A stretch of DNA of 64,000 bases from an uncultured Bacteroidales bacterium (lineage in GTDB: Bacteria; Bacteroidota; Bacteroidia; Bacteroidales; Paludibacteraceae), in NCBI GenBank assembly GCA_946406195.1, contig CAMJJT010000001.1:144305-208304 (forward strand), written 5' to 3'. The notes under the pieces were generated by a model, which ran no database searches, was not told where the DNA came from, and saw only the letters and a list, made by a program, of their open reading frames with translations. Position numbers and translations under genes: made by a program. This document shows, in pieces, positions 8,513 through 17,986 of this stretch. Position 1 is the first letter of the stretch. Each line of letters starts with the position of its first letter.

Positions 8513-8543
8513 ACGCGGAATTATCTTTAACATAAAAAATCAT

Positions 8544-9758
8544 ATGAAAAGATACATTTTTGGGGTGCTATTAGCGGTCACCGTATTGACCCTTACCGGC
8601 TGCACGAAGAGCTCGGGGTTCGACAAACTCGACCAATGGACGGAGAGTTGGAAAAAAGGTCAGCAGACCTATTTCGGGTATCCTTGCAACCAGCAATCGG
8701 CTTTGCATGATTTCTACGAGTGGTACGTGGGTACAGGTTTGGACAGGGTGAACCTCAATAACGCCGGTGACCCGATGACCGATCATCCATGGAGCATGTC
8801 TACTCAGGCTTTCGAGCGTGAGGTGATTGAGTTCTTCACCCCCTTATACGGTTTCGACAAAGACGATGTATGGGGTATCGTGACCTATAGCGGCACTGAC
8901 GGCAATAACCACGGAATATATTTTGGCGCCAACGACCTCATGAACCGCACCGGTCAGTTGCCTATCGTTTATGTGAGCGATGAGGCGCATTACTCAAACA
9001 TGCGCCTTTGCGACTTGCAGCACTTGGATGTCAGACTGATCAAGAGCGACGCCATGGGCCGTATGATCCCCGAAGAACTGGAGGCATCGCTGGATACCAC
9101 TCGTCCTGCCCTGATTGTCTATGCTATGGGTTCGACTTTCAAAGGTGCCATCGATGATATAGAGGCGCTCAACGCCGTGTTGGCAAAGCACCCCTCGATG
9201 GAGACCTACCGCCATGTGGACGCCGCGCTCTTCGGCGGATACCTGCCCTTCACCGAGCACCAACGGATGGTTAGCAGCAAAGAGATGCATTTCGAGTCCA
9301 TCGCTATCAGCGGACATAAGTTCTTCGGCATTGATTCGCCCTCTGGACTGTTCCTCTGCACCCGTAAAGTGTATGACAACCAGAATAATTTTAATGTCAC
9401 TTACCTTAATGGTAACATGAAGATGATCAGCTGCTCGCGCGACGCCGTACAACCCCTCAAGTTCTGGTGGCTGATTCAGAAAGTAGGATACGACCAATGG
9501 TCGAAGCAGGCGAATCAAATGTTAGATTGCACCGCTTACTTGGAGCAAGAGTTGAAAAAGATCGGTTGGCCCTGCTGGCGAAACGAGTACAGCAACACGG
9601 TCTTCTTCAGACGCCCATCGCCTGAGTTATGCAGTCTCTATAACCTCGCCTTGGGTTACGACGAGGCGTTCGGCGGAGAACTCGCGCACTTGGTGGTAAT
9701 GCAGCACGTAACCAAAGAGAAAATAGACGGATTCGTTAAACGATTGACGAACGACTAA
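8544..9758 (+). CDS. lipoprotein-type PLP-dependent decarboxylase (histidine decarboxylase-like)
   Basis: A lipoprotein signal peptide (hydrophobic core, then lipobox Leu-Thr-Gly-Cys near residue 20) precedes a complete fold-type I PLP domain of the group II decarboxylase family. Landmarks resemble Gram-negative histidine decarboxylases: SDEAHYSN with the ring-stacking His149, HVDAALFGG with the pyridine-binding Asp226, and ISGHKFFG with the Schiff-base Lys259. The total is 404 residues. A longer reading frame upstream includes the promoter, so ATG 8544 is the only credible start, and the signal peptide is therefore real. Family members are normally cytoplasmic; lipid anchoring in the periplasm or at the surface is unusual. 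The substrate could be histidine or another amino acid. The gene stands alone behind its own promoter. Confidence 0.85.
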   Translation: MKRYIFGVLLAVTVLTLTGCTKSSGFDKLDQWTESWKKGQQTYFGYPCNQQSALHDFYEWYVGTGLDRVNLNNAGDPMTDHPWSMSTQAFEREVIEFFTPLYGFDKDDVWGIVTYSGTDGNNHGIYFGANDLMNRTGQLPIVYVSDEAHYSNMRLCDLQHLDVRLIKSDAMGRMIPEELEASLDTTRPALIVYAMGSTFKGAIDDIEALNAVLAKHPSMETYRHVDAALFGGYLPFTEHQRMVSSKEMHFESIAISGHKFFGIDSPSGLFLCTRKVYDNQNNFNVTYLNGNMKMISCSRDAVQPLKFWWLIQKVGYDQWSKQANQMLDCTAYLEQELKKIGWPCWRNEYSNTVFFRRPSPELCSLYNLALGYDEAFGGELAHLVVMQHVTKEKIDGFVKRLTND

Positions 9759-9760
9759 AT

Positions 9761-9785
9761 ACCCCCTCCTACATAGGGAGGAGAA
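9761..9785. repeat. intergenic copy of a GC-rich palindromic element
   Basis: CCCCCTCCT and AGGGAGGAG form a short hairpin immediately after the decarboxylase stop. It resembles the elements inserted in hflX and gyrB and may double as a weak terminator, although no T-run follows. Confidence 0.5.
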
Positions 9786-9786
9786 T

Positions 9787-9814
9787 AATTATGAATTGTA
9801 AATTGTGAATTTCC
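9787..9814 (+). repeat. 7-bp tandem array upstream of the YtxH gene
   Basis: Units AATTATG, AATTGTA, AATTGTG and AATTTCC end one base before the ATG at 9816, in the position where a leader or ribosome-binding region would be. Confidence 0.75.
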
Positions 9815-9815
9815 T

Positions 9816-9971
9816 ATGAAGAATATTCTAACAGGAGCAACCCTCTTCCTTGGCGGCGCTATCGTCGGAGCCGCAGCCATTATCCTTCTTGCACCTAAAG
9901 CCGGTGAAGAAGTGAAACAAAAGATTACCGACCTCATTGACAAAGCAAAACAAGAGCAAGATGGAGAATAA
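9816..9971 (+). CDS. YtxH domain-containing small membrane protein
   Basis: This is a 51-residue protein: MKNILTGATL, then a Gly/Ala-rich transmembrane helix (about residues 8-26), an Ala-Pro-Lys-Ala-Gly turn and a charged amphipathic tail. This is the YtxH-like (gas-vesicle-protein-like) layout often seen in short stress-related membrane proteins. The last 11 nt overlap the start of the next gene, so the pair is likely co-translated. The precise function of YtxH proteins in Bacteroidota is unknown. It is a short gene that is easy to overlook. Confidence 0.8.
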   Translation: MKNILTGATLFLGGAIVGAAAIILLAPKAGEEVKQKITDLIDKAKQEQDGE

Positions 9972-10452
9972 TTTTATCCAAATGATCAAGAAAGAGCTTT
10001 CCTCTTACTGCGCCGCAGTGGGCAAAGCCGGACAACTCCGCCTCGTCGGAATCATCAGTCGTATTTTGGGACTTTTCCTGCTTATCTTCACGATTGTTCT
10101 TTTGGTTTTTGCAGTGCTCTCTTTCATGGCGGTGGCTATCATCTCCGCCCTCTCCTATCACATGCCTGTCTGGGCAGCAGCACTCATCATAACCGCGGTT
10201 TATATTGCCCTCATCGCTGTGGCTATCGTCTGTCGCAAACCTCTGTTCATCCATCCTTTCATCCGTCTGATGACCAAACAGATCCGTACCGAGCAGGAAC
10301 TGGAGATGAAAACCATCGAGGCGGATCATGAGGTGGAGATCCAGCAGGTACGTTTTGACAATCGCATCGAAAATGCAACGAATAACCTCAATTTTGTGCT
10401 CAACCTCCTTAGTTACGGATGGTCCTTCCTTCAAAAACTCTTCAAGAAATGA
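9961..10452 (+). CDS. putative holin-like/YqjE-type membrane protein
   Basis: A 163-residue protein with two long hydrophobic helices (about residues 32-59 and 65-88) separated by a short His-Met-Pro turn. It is flanked by an amphipathic N-terminus and a charged C-terminal helix rich in Glu and Gln. The pattern fits the phage-holin III/YqjE-like family, which in chromosomal contexts pairs with YtxH or ElaB-type proteins and is linked with envelope stress or persistence rather than lysis. The ATG at 9961 lies inside the YtxH stop region. No lysin gene is nearby, arguing against a prophage. The stop codon overlaps the rdgB ATG. Confidence 0.7.
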   Translation: MENNFIQMIKKELSSYCAAVGKAGQLRLVGIISRILGLFLLIFTIVLLVFAVLSFMAVAIISALSYHMPVWAAALIITAVYIALIAVAIVCRKPLFIHPFIRLMTKQIRTEQELEMKTIEADHEVEIQQVRFDNRIENATNNLNFVLNLLSYGWSFLQKLFKK

Positions 10453-11129
10453 CATTGGTTTTTGCAAGCAATAATGCCCATAAACTGGAAGAAGTACGTG
10501 CCATGATGCCCGTGTCCGTCCGCGTATTAAGCCTGAAAGACATCAGGTTTGAGCAAGACATAGACGAAACCGGTACTACGCTGGAGGAAAACAGTCTCAT
10601 CAAAGCCCAAGCCGTGTGGGAGTTTATTAGCCATCAGAAATCAGAAATCAGCAATCAGATGGATGGTGTATTTGCGGACGATACGGGTCTGGAGATAGAT
10701 GCCTTGGATGGTCAGCCCGGTGTTTATACCGCGAGATGGCACTTGGAAAGGAGGAAGGACGAAGGAGGAAGGACGAAGGTGATGGGTGAGAGGGAGATTT
10801 TTGCGGCGAACAGAGCCAAAGCCCTGCACGAATTAGAAGGCAAGACCCATCGCGGCGCCCAATTCCGGACCGTGATTACGTTAATCAAACGACCCACTAC
10901 TAACGACCAACAACCATCTGTGATTCAGGTGGAAGGCGTTGTGCGCGGACGGATAGCCGAAGAGGAATATGGCAGCGGAGGATTCGGTTATGACCCTGTC
11001 TTCATTCCCGAGGGTTACGATAAGACCTTCGGCGAACTGCCGGCAGAAGTGAAAAATAGTATCAGCCATAGAGCCAAAGCCCTTGAGGAACTGGTGAAAG
11101 TGATAAACAAGACATATGATCAGATATAA
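10449..11129 (+). CDS. rdgB: dITP/XTP pyrophosphatase (RdgB/HAM1)
   Basis: RdgB hydrolyses non-canonical purine nucleoside triphosphates (dITP, XTP) to monophosphates, keeping them out of DNA. The 226-residue protein has the N-terminal SNNAHKLEEV substrate loop, FADDTGLEIDALDGQPGVYTARW, and the C-terminal GFGYDPVFIPEGYDKTFGELP and SHRAKAL motifs. Two local expansions are encoded by perfect-period 7-bp arrays (10633-10660 and 10754-10781), and a third Thr/Asn/Gln-rich patch is near nt 10890. All fall at surface loops, so activity is probably kept. The ATG overlaps the preceding stop as ATGA and the end overlaps the PorZ-like gene by 14 nt. Confidence 0.95.
   Translation: MTLVFASNNAHKLEEVRAMMPVSVRVLSLKDIRFEQDIDETGTTLEENSLIKAQAVWEFISHQKSEISNQMDGVFADDTGLEIDALDGQPGVYTARWHLERRKDEGGRTKVMGEREIFAANRAKALHELEGKTHRGAQFRTVITLIKRPTTNDQQPSVIQVEGVVRGRIAEEEYGSGGFGYDPVFIPEGYDKTFGELPAEVKNSISHRAKALEELVKVINKTYDQI
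10633..10660 (+). repeat. in-frame 7-bp tandem array in rdgB (first)
   Basis: ATCAGAA, ATCAGAA, ATCAGCA and ATCAGAT lie head to tail and encode a Gln/Lys/Ser/Glu/Asn stretch just before the conserved FADDTGLEIDAL motif. Confidence 0.9.
10754..10781 (+). repeat. in-frame 7-bp tandem array in rdgB (second)
   Basis: GAAGGAC, GAAGGAG, GAAGGAC and GAAGGTG encode a charged Lys/Asp/Glu/Gly/Arg stretch after the TARW motif, where other RdgB proteins have a variable loop. Confidence 0.9.
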
Positions 11130-14100
11130 ATTTATAGCAGGCATTGTCCTTTGCTGTCTGCTTGTGCAAGTACAGGCGGCGAGTTGGACCACTCATTTTG
11201 CGTATAATAACGTCACTCGGATTGCTATGACGCCTGATAAGGTGTTTGCCCTGTCGGACGGCAACCTCTTCAGCGTCGATAAACAGACCGAACAGATTCG
11301 CATCTATAACCGTCAGTCCGGACTCCATAGTACCGGCATTTCGTCTATCGCGTATGACGAGACGGGCAAACAGCTCATCATCGGTTATGAGACCGGTAAG
11401 ATAGACATCCTCAGCTCCCTCGGCGTACATTACATCGGCGAACTGTACGACAAGGATATGACACAACGCAAAACGATCTATAACATTACCATCAAGGGAC
11501 GCTTGGCTTATCTGGCAACCCATTATGGTATTCAGACGATGGACCTCCGAGAGCATAAGTTAGTGGATAGCTACTGGTTGCGCCCTGGTGGCGAAGAGAC
11601 ACCCGTAAAAGATGTACTGCTGGCAAACGACAGTATTTATGCCTTCACGGATGACAGTCTCTTCTGTGCCGCTATGAAGGATAACCTGCCGGACTATCAT
11701 TTCTGGAAACGCGGAGCACGCTCAGGACGAATCAGCCCCGACCCCGAAAAGGGCGTTCATTATCAAGACGAGTCTGGTCATTGGTACGCCGGACAGGCAG
11801 AGGGTATCGTACGTTTCACTCCAGTTGAGCGACTGACTTACAAGCCACAAGGACCGCTGGTCAACGAACCGAATCGCATCTCTATCTCCCACGAGAAGGT
11901 ATGGGTCACACGCGGTGGACGATGGACTACGCAATACCAGATAGCAGGCGCAGTCATGCATTATGACGGTTCCCGATGGACCAACATTGACCGCGACGCC
12001 ATCCTCGCAAAAGGATGCAAGGACGTGTTGGATTTCATGAACATTGCCGCAGACCCTAACGATCCTACCCATTTCTACGCCACCAGTTACGGAACCGGAT
12101 TATACGAGTTTCGCGACGATACTATCCGCCAATTCATTGCGGACGGCACGAATCCCCTTAGTTCGGCAGCACTGACAGATCCTGCGCACTACACCCGTCT
12201 GGATTACGCCACCTTCGATACAAACGGACACTTATGGTTCCTTAATGCCGGTCAAAGCACTGAGATAGCCTATCCGCTCATCTGTATTGACAAGAACGGC
12301 GAGTGGCATGGTCTGAGCGTCATAGAGGGCACTAATGCCATCAGTTTGGTAACACCCACGGGTCTGGTCATTGACGCTTTCAATAACCAACGTAAGTGGT
12401 TCGCCAACGGGCGCTATGGTCCCTGTCTCTGCCTCTTGGACGATGGAGGCACCCTTTGGGATCCGTCCGATGATAGAGTCAAGAGCCGTATCTCATGGAC
12501 CGACCAACTCGGTAATAACTTTCAGCCGAATAACATCTTCTCTATGACACAAGATGCAAAAGGAGGCATATGGATTGGCACGGATTTAGGCGTAGCGTAC
12601 ATCGAGCCGGAGACTGATTACTTCCAATCGGAGGCAATAGTCCGTCCCTACCTCTTGGACGAGATAGGCGAGACGCCCCTGACCGAACAACGGATAGATG
12701 CCTTATGTATCACTCCAGAGGGCGAAATATGGATTGGCACACAGAGTAAAGGGATCTATGTTCTTGATAGCGAAGCCACTCGCATCCTGCAACATTACAC
12801 CATTGAGAACACGGCACTACCCTCCAACGGTATTCTTTCGTTAGCGTGCAGCGAGAGCGGTATCGTATGGATTGGTACAGGGGATGGTCTGGTGGCATAT
12901 GACCCTAACGGTACCACCGAAAAACTAAACCGTATCACCGACGAGAACGGCTTTGAGTGGGAGTTTGGTAGCACCGGGCAATGGAAACTACATTTGTCTT
13001 ATACCGACCCTACTGAGATAGCAGCCTCTTCTTCACGCATCTATGCGCAAGCACAAGGAGCCGTCTTTTATTTGGACCGCGCAACAGACCAACTGGAGTA
13101 CCTCAGCCGTGCTACCGGTCTGAAAGGTTCATCCGCCGCGCATATAGCGTATGACGAGCCTACCCAACAACTCATCATCGCCTATGAAGACGGGCGAATT
13201 GACCTCATGGATAAGGACAACAATGTCCGCCAGATGCCCGACCTGCCTCTCAAAGCAGGTTCGATAAGTGTAGCTATCCATTGTATCACACCCGGTACCA
13301 ATTACGCCTATCTCGGCACCTCCTTCGGTATCGTTACCATAAACCTAAAAAAGGCGGAGATAGCCGACACCTATTATATAGGACATGAGGCAGCCGCCAT
13401 AGAAGTGCAGCAGATCGTGGAGTTGGGCGACACGCTCTATGCCTTCTCCTACGACTCGCTCTATAAAGCATGCCTCAAGGACAACCTGCCCGACTATACG
13501 TTTTGGCACACCGAGAAACTGCCCTGTGTGCAGGTACAACAGGCTGTCGTTTGGCGCGACAAGATGTATATATTGTGCGATAACCGTCTCTACCGCCGTA
13601 CTGCTGCAGGATGGCAAACCGTACTGCAAGAAAAAATACGATGGATACATGCCAACGACGGACAGCTGCTGCTCTATACAGACGCCGGACTCTTCCGTCT
13701 GACCGAAGACGATCAAACGCAGGCACTCAGCAATCGATACTCCATGAACGATGCGATCTACTCAAAGGGCGAATATTGGGTAGCTGAGTACGGTTTCGGA
13801 TTGATCAAACTGGGTACGGAAGGAGATTCTTATTATCATCCCCAAGGCCCCAATAGCAACTATGGATACTGTATGAACACGGCGCATAACCAACTATATA
13901 GCGCCATAGGTGGACGATGGGCTTCTAACTGGGGACGCTATGGACGAATCAATATTTACGATGGACAGAAATGGAGAAGCATGGATCCGGATTATATCGG
14001 ATACCGCGCAGGCTCATGGCCGATGGATATATCCAGTATAGCCGTTGCCCCCAACGATCCCGGACATTTCTTCGCTGCCACCTACGCGACCGGTGTCTTT

Positions 14101-15219
14101 GAGTTCCATAACTATGGGGAAGACGGCATCAAGCATTACACTGCCGACACCGTGTATCATACCACCACGCTCCGTGAAGCTGTTCCGGGATTGTCAGCGA
14201 AGGACTACCAATGGTTCATTCGTACCGATGGCGCCATGATGGATAAGAGCGGTAACTTATGGGTACTCAATGCAACCACGGTAGGAAAACCATTGCATGT
14301 CTTCACACCGAACAAACAATGGCACGCGCTGAACTTGCGAAGCGGAGGAACGAACCTGACGCTGACCACCCCGGCAGGTATCTGGGTGGACCGTCGCAAC
14401 GAGAACCGCAAATGGCTATTTGACCAACGCTTCTCGCAAGGTGTCATCCTCTTAGACGATGGTGGTACGCCTACCCTCAACTCCGATGACCGCTGTATCA
14501 AGCGTTCTTCCTTTACCGACCAAAATGGCAATGTGCTCACCCCTACACAATTCCGTTGCTGGGCGCAAGACAAACAAAACCGTATATGGATCGGTACCGA
14601 AAAAGGTCTCTTCCTCATTCCTGAAAAAGTGGACTTCTTCCTCTCTGATGCTTGCCATCGTATCATTATCCCGCGTAACGACGGCACCGGATTAGGCGAT
14701 TACCTCTTGGGTAACGAACAGATCAATTGTATGGCGATTGATGGGGGAAACCGTATGTGGATCGGTACCGCCAACTCCGGTCTGTACATCATCGAAGACG
14801 ACACCATCACTGTGGCACAATTCACGGAGAACAACTCCCTGCTGCAATCCAATGCCATCCAGTCGATTGCTATCATGCCGAAGACGGGCGAAGTGTTCGT
14901 CGGGACGGATAAAGGAATCGCTTCTTTCCGTAGCGATGCCAGCGAACCACAGGAATCCATGGGCGGCGCATATGCTTTCCCGAACCCCGTACGACCGGAC
15001 TATATAGGTTATATCACCATTACCGGTCTCACGGAAAACACAACGGTAAATATTATCGATGAAGGAGGCAACCTTGTTTGCAAGACCCGCAGTAATGGAG
15101 GTACAGCCGTTTGGGACGGTAAGTTAGCCGACGGACGACGTGCTACCCCTGGCGTCTATACCGCCCTTTGCAATAGTACCGGCGGACACACGGCTGTCAA
15201 GATATTAGTGATTCACTAA
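11116..15219 (+). CDS. PorZ-like T9SS protein with duplicated propeller body
   Basis: The signal peptide (residues 1-21) precedes a WTTHFAYNNV start very like that of PorZ. In T9SS, PorZ binds anionic LPS and supplies it to the PorU sortase complex on the cell surface. PorZ of Porphyromonas gingivalis is about 776 residues; this protein is 1367. The body appears twice (about 22-615 and 635-1270). Both halves contain an Ala-Tyr-Asp-Glu-centred blade, a GGRW segment, a LLDDGGT segment and WIGT propeller-blade ends. A single C-terminal sorting-type domain (about 1285-1367) starts AFPNPVRPDY and ends with VKILVIH. It lies between rdgB and a lipid A modifying enzyme, a fitting context. Confidence 0.82.
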   Translation: MIRYKFIAGIVLCCLLVQVQAASWTTHFAYNNVTRIAMTPDKVFALSDGNLFSVDKQTEQIRIYNRQSGLHSTGISSIAYDETGKQLIIGYETGKIDILSSLGVHYIGELYDKDMTQRKTIYNITIKGRLAYLATHYGIQTMDLREHKLVDSYWLRPGGEETPVKDVLLANDSIYAFTDDSLFCAAMKDNLPDYHFWKRGARSGRISPDPEKGVHYQDESGHWYAGQAEGIVRFTPVERLTYKPQGPLVNEPNRISISHEKVWVTRGGRWTTQYQIAGAVMHYDGSRWTNIDRDAILAKGCKDVLDFMNIAADPNDPTHFYATSYGTGLYEFRDDTIRQFIADGTNPLSSAALTDPAHYTRLDYATFDTNGHLWFLNAGQSTEIAYPLICIDKNGEWHGLSVIEGTNAISLVTPTGLVIDAFNNQRKWFANGRYGPCLCLLDDGGTLWDPSDDRVKSRISWTDQLGNNFQPNNIFSMTQDAKGGIWIGTDLGVAYIEPETDYFQSEAIVRPYLLDEIGETPLTEQRIDALCITPEGEIWIGTQSKGIYVLDSEATRILQHYTIENTALPSNGILSLACSESGIVWIGTGDGLVAYDPNGTTEKLNRITDENGFEWEFGSTGQWKLHLSYTDPTEIAASSSRIYAQAQGAVFYLDRATDQLEYLSRATGLKGSSAAHIAYDEPTQQLIIAYEDGRIDLMDKDNNVRQMPDLPLKAGSISVAIHCITPGTNYAYLGTSFGIVTINLKKAEIADTYYIGHEAAAIEVQQIVELGDTLYAFSYDSLYKACLKDNLPDYTFWHTEKLPCVQVQQAVVWRDKMYILCDNRLYRRTAAGWQTVLQEKIRWIHANDGQLLLYTDAGLFRLTEDDQTQALSNRYSMNDAIYSKGEYWVAEYGFGLIKLGTEGDSYYHPQGPNSNYGYCMNTAHNQLYSAIGGRWASNWGRYGRINIYDGQKWRSMDPDYIGYRAGSWPMDISSIAVAPNDPGHFFAATYATGVFEFHNYGEDGIKHYTADTVYHTTTLREAVPGLSAKDYQWFIRTDGAMMDKSGNLWVLNATTVGKPLHVFTPNKQWHALNLRSGGTNLTLTTPAGIWVDRRNENRKWLFDQRFSQGVILLDDGGTPTLNSDDRCIKRSSFTDQNGNVLTPTQFRCWAQDKQNRIWIGTEKGLFLIPEKVDFFLSDACHRIIIPRNDGTGLGDYLLGNEQINCMAIDGGNRMWIGTANSGLYIIEDDTITVAQFTENNSLLQSNAIQSIAIMPKTGEVFVGTDKGIASFRSDASEPQESMGGAYAFPNPVRPDYIGYITITGLTENTTVNIIDEGGNLVCKTRSNGGTAVWDGKLADGRRATPGVYTALCNSTGGHTAVKILVIH

Positions 15220-15220
15220 G

Positions 15221-16918
15221 ATGTCAAACAAGGTCAAAACAGTATTTCGCAGCATAGTATTACTCACTATACTGCTTTTCCCGAATATCTTGGCTTGCTT
15301 TGTTGCCAGTGACCTGTCGTCCCCATTCAAAACCATCGCCTATCTGACGGTTGTATTTGCCGGTTTATGTGTACCGATGCTCGTTCTACGCAGGCGAACA
15401 TATTTTGTTGTGATGGGTGCGCTTTGTCTTTTTTGCGCTCCGATAGAAATAGCGAGTCTGTACCTGAATCACAATCCCGCGACCGCTACCTTTGTAGGGC
15501 TATTCTATTCCACTAATTGGGAGGAGGTGGTCGGCGTGCTGAGTGCAATATGGCCTTTAGCAATCATGTTAGTGGCTATATGGGCGGGCTATTTTTTTCT
15601 GGCATGCCGCCAGCCGAACGAATGGATCATACCTCGCTGGATCGGAATATGGACAGCCGGTATCGGACTCCCCCTTCTCCTCATAGGCGCTCTTATCTTC
15701 TTTTATCAGCACGCACGGAACATAAACAACATAACGGATAAAAAAGAAGCCATCACATTCGCCAAGGAGCTGATTGTGATGAAATTCAACAAGATATTTC
15801 CCTATAATATCTACTTGAATACACAATCCGTCATAGCAGAGCAATACCATGCCAAACAGGCTCAAAAAGAACTGGACTCGTTCCTATTTGGAGTAGAAAC
15901 TCCTAAGGATAGTTTGCCGGAACTATACATCCTTGTGATTGGTGAAGCAGCTAGAAGCGAAAACTTCGCGCTGAACGGATACGAACGGGAAACAACACCA
16001 CGACTGCAGCGCCGTAAGAACATCATCAGCTATCCGAACATATATTCTCAAGCGGGCACTACCGAAGTGTCTGTACCACATATGATCAGCCGTATTGCTG
16101 CTACTGAAAAAGAGCGAATTAACACAGAAAAGACCCTTCCTGAAGCGTTTCATGAGGCAGGCTACCAGACTGCTTGGATTACCAATCAATCTCACATTCT
16201 ATGCACAGAACGCATTCTTGCTACGGTAGATAAACGCTTCGAGAGCGGAAAAGATATGAGTGTCACTAATAACTATGACGAGTATCTGCTAGCGCCATTA
16301 CAAAAAATACTGACCAACCGAAGTACCAAACAATTTATGATCGTACATACAATGGGTAGTCACTGGCGGTACGACACGCGTTATCCTTCTCAATTTGAAC
16401 TATTTACACCCTCTTTGGGGGAAGATTTCCGATTATCCATGATTAAGCCGTCCAATCGTCAAAAGCTTGTCAACGCCTATGACAACACGATTCTCTATAC
16501 CGATTATTTCTTGGATTCACTCATCTCCGTGACGGAAAAGCAGCAGATACCGGCTGTCGTTCTTTATATATCTGATCATGGAGAGAACCTTTATGATAAT
16601 GAGCAAGAACTGATTTTGCATGGCAACTATAGTGCCAGCAAATGGCTGTATCATGTTCCGCTCATTGTTTGGTATAGCGATGCCTATGAAGCGCTATATC
16701 CGGAGAAAGTAGCGGCGCTACATGCTCACGTCAACAGCCGTGACAACTCGTCCGTAGTATTCCACTCGATGATAGACGCAGCAGGTCTAAGATATACAAA
16801 CGATACTGCGGGCAACGCAACGATGCGCACCCGCAGTATATTCTCAAGCAGTTATTGCCCCTTAGACACGCTCTTTGCGCTCACGGCAGAAGGAGAATGT
16901 ATCGCTTTGGAGTATTAG
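15221..16918 (+). CDS. lipid A phosphoethanolamine transferase (EptA/CptA-like)
   Basis: This inner-membrane enzyme of the alkaline-phosphatase superfamily would transfer phosphoethanolamine from phosphatidylethanolamine to lipid A or core sugars. That modification lowers surface charge and can raise cationic-peptide tolerance. The 565 residues comprise about five N-terminal membrane helices (to about 170) and a periplasmic catalytic domain. The domain shows [14 protein letters not shown] (metal-binding Glu), [10 protein letters not shown] (nucleophile probably Thr280) and [10 protein letters not shown] (metal-binding Asp/His), then a late LHGNY histidine. It begins 1 nt after the PorZ-like stop, implying coupled expression. 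The acceptor is not defined, and resistance cannot be inferred from sequence alone. Confidence 0.88.
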   Translation: MSNKVKTVFRSIVLLTILLFPNILACFVASDLSSPFKTIAYLTVVFAGLCVPMLVLRRRTYFVVMGALCLFCAPIEIASLYLNHNPATATFVGLFYSTNWEEVVGVLSAIWPLAIMLVAIWAGYFFLACRQPNEWIIPRWIGIWTAGIGLPLLLIGALIFFYQHARNINNITDKKEAITFAKELIVMKFNKIFPYNIYLNTQSVIAEQYHAKQAQKELDSFLFGVETPKDSLPELYILVIGEAARSENFALNGYERETTPRLQRRKNIISYPNIYSQAGTTEVSVPHMISRIAATEKERINTEKTLPEAFHEAGYQTAWITNQSHILCTERILATVDKRFESGKDMSVTNNYDEYLLAPLQKILTNRSTKQFMIVHTMGSHWRYDTRYPSQFELFTPSLGEDFRLSMIKPSNRQKLVNAYDNTILYTDYFLDSLISVTEKQQIPAVVLYISDHGENLYDNEQELILHGNYSASKWLYHVPLIVWYSDAYEALYPEKVAALHAHVNSRDNSSVVFHSMIDAAGLRYTNDTAGNATMRTRSIFSSSYCPLDTLFALTAEGECIALEY

Positions 16919-17499
16919 CCTTTAATCAGTTTCATGAACTCTTCGCGGGTCTTGGCTTGCTGGAAGACCCCGGTGAAATCGGAGGTCACGGTCATCGCGT
17001 GCTGTTTCTGCACGCCTCTCATCTGCATACAAAGATGCTCTGCCTCGATGACGACCATCACACCTAACGGATTGAGCGTGTTCTGAATACAATCCTTAAT
17101 CTGGGTTGTGAGCCGTTCCTGCACTTGCAGCCGACGGGCGAAGACATCCACCACGCGGGCAATCTTACTGAGCCCTGTGATACGTCCGTTCGGGATATAT
17201 GCCACATGTACTTTCCCGAAGAAAGGCAGCATATGATGCTCGCAAAGGGAGTAGAAATCAATATCTTTGACTACCACCATCTGACGGTAATCCTCCTCAA
17301 AAAGCGCGGAACGAAGAATAGCTTCGGGATCCTCTTTATAGCCTTTGGTCAAAAACTGAATAGCTTCTCCAACCCTATGAGGGGTCTTGAGCAGTCCTTC
17401 ACGCTTCGGATCTTCACCTATCTGCTGCAAGGTGGACTCCACGGCTTTCTCGATAGCAGCCGTCACCTCGGGGTTACTATGAAACTCCTGTAGATTCAT
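16915..17499 (-). CDS. folE: GTP cyclohydrolase I
   Basis: FolE converts GTP to 7,8-dihydroneopterin triphosphate for folate or queuosine precursors. The 194-residue length is standard. Zinc-site and active-site motifs are visible: [21 protein letters not shown] (zinc Cys and His plus catalytic His), [23 protein letters not shown], and an [11 protein letters not shown] segment with the second cysteine. Its start overlaps the stop of the SPOR gene by 4 nt, so it is the last gene of a seven-gene minus-strand operon that also contains kdsA. Its 3' end overlaps the convergent transferase gene by 4 nt. Confidence 0.96.
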   Translation of the reverse strand: MNLQEFHSNPEVTAAIEKAVESTLQQIGEDPKREGLLKTPHRVGEAIQFLTKGYKEDPEAILRSALFEEDYRQMVVVKDIDFYSLCEHHMLPFFGKVHVAYIPNGRITGLSKIARVVDVFARRLQVQERLTTQIKDCIQNTLNPLGVMVVIEAEHLCMQMRGVQKQHAMTVTSDFTGVFQQAKTREEFMKLIKG

Positions 17500-17945
17500 T
17501 TCAACACTTTGATTTTATCCCGTACGATATAAGTATCTCCTAATAAATCCGGGAAAATTTGCACTACTTCTTTCTTATATTCCTTCGCTTCCTCATACTC
17601 GCGGAAATCTCCCAGACGCACTTTCCAGAACGGCGGAAGGTACTGCACATAAATGGTCTGGCTCACTTTCTCTTTCAGCCGGCTCTCCAGTTCTAGTGCC
17701 TCCGCTTTTGCGGTCTGCTGGCGGTTGGAGGAATAGACCTGCACACGATAACCATCTACCTCTATCCATTCTTCCTTACCACTCATAGCCGCCTCCATGA
17801 GCGCATCCATCTGCGCATCTTGGATCACTTCCACACCGGGCATCGACTCCAACAGGTTAGGGCGCGGCGCCACTACCTCTATCGAATCATCCGCCCAAAC
17901 ACTCAGGGCTGCAAAAGCCATCAATATGACACTCCAAACTCTCAT
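17496..17945 (-). CDS. SPOR domain-containing exported protein
   Basis: This small exported protein has a signal peptide ([18 protein letters not shown]), a linker (about 20-60) and a C-terminal SPOR domain (about 65-149). The domain signature is [26 protein letters not shown] and [17 protein letters not shown] domains bind peptidoglycan lacking stem peptides, typically at division sites. Most SPOR proteins carry a membrane anchor; this one seems to be simply secreted to the periplasm. ATG 17945 was chosen over a TTG 9 nt upstream. The 41-nt gap to the kinase gene upstream consists mainly of a TCAATTA/G heptamer array. Confidence 0.85.
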   Translation of the reverse strand: MRVWSVILMAFAALSVWADDSIEVVAPRPNLLESMPGVEVIQDAQMDALMEAAMSGKEEWIEVDGYRVQVYSSNRQQTAKAEALELESRLKEKVSQTIYVQYLPPFWKVRLGDFREYEEAKEYKKEVVQIFPDLLGDTYIVRDKIKVLK

Positions 17946-17950
17946 AATTC

Positions 17951-17978
17951 TCAATTGTCAATTATCAATTATCAATTC
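17951..17978. repeat. intergenic 7-bp tandem array (TCAATTA/G x4)
   Basis: TCAATTG, TCAATTA, TCAATTA and TCAATTC fill the gap between the nucleoside kinase stop and the SPOR gene start. The unit is the same as that in the coding region at 471-498. Confidence 0.9.
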
Positions 17979-17986
17979 TCGTGCCA

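Noticed and set aside
8352..8543. 64 extra N-terminal residues of the decarboxylase
   Set aside because: This part contains the promoter; the protein start at 8544 gives a clean lipoprotein signal.
9961..10452. Prophage lysis gene
   Set aside because: The holin-like protein pairs with YtxH and lies among housekeeping genes; no lysin, capsid or integrase is nearby.
15221..16918. Acquired mobile colistin resistance gene
   Set aside because: The family is the same superfamily, but the gene is embedded in an operon with native composition and no mobile element; it looks like a chromosomal transferase.
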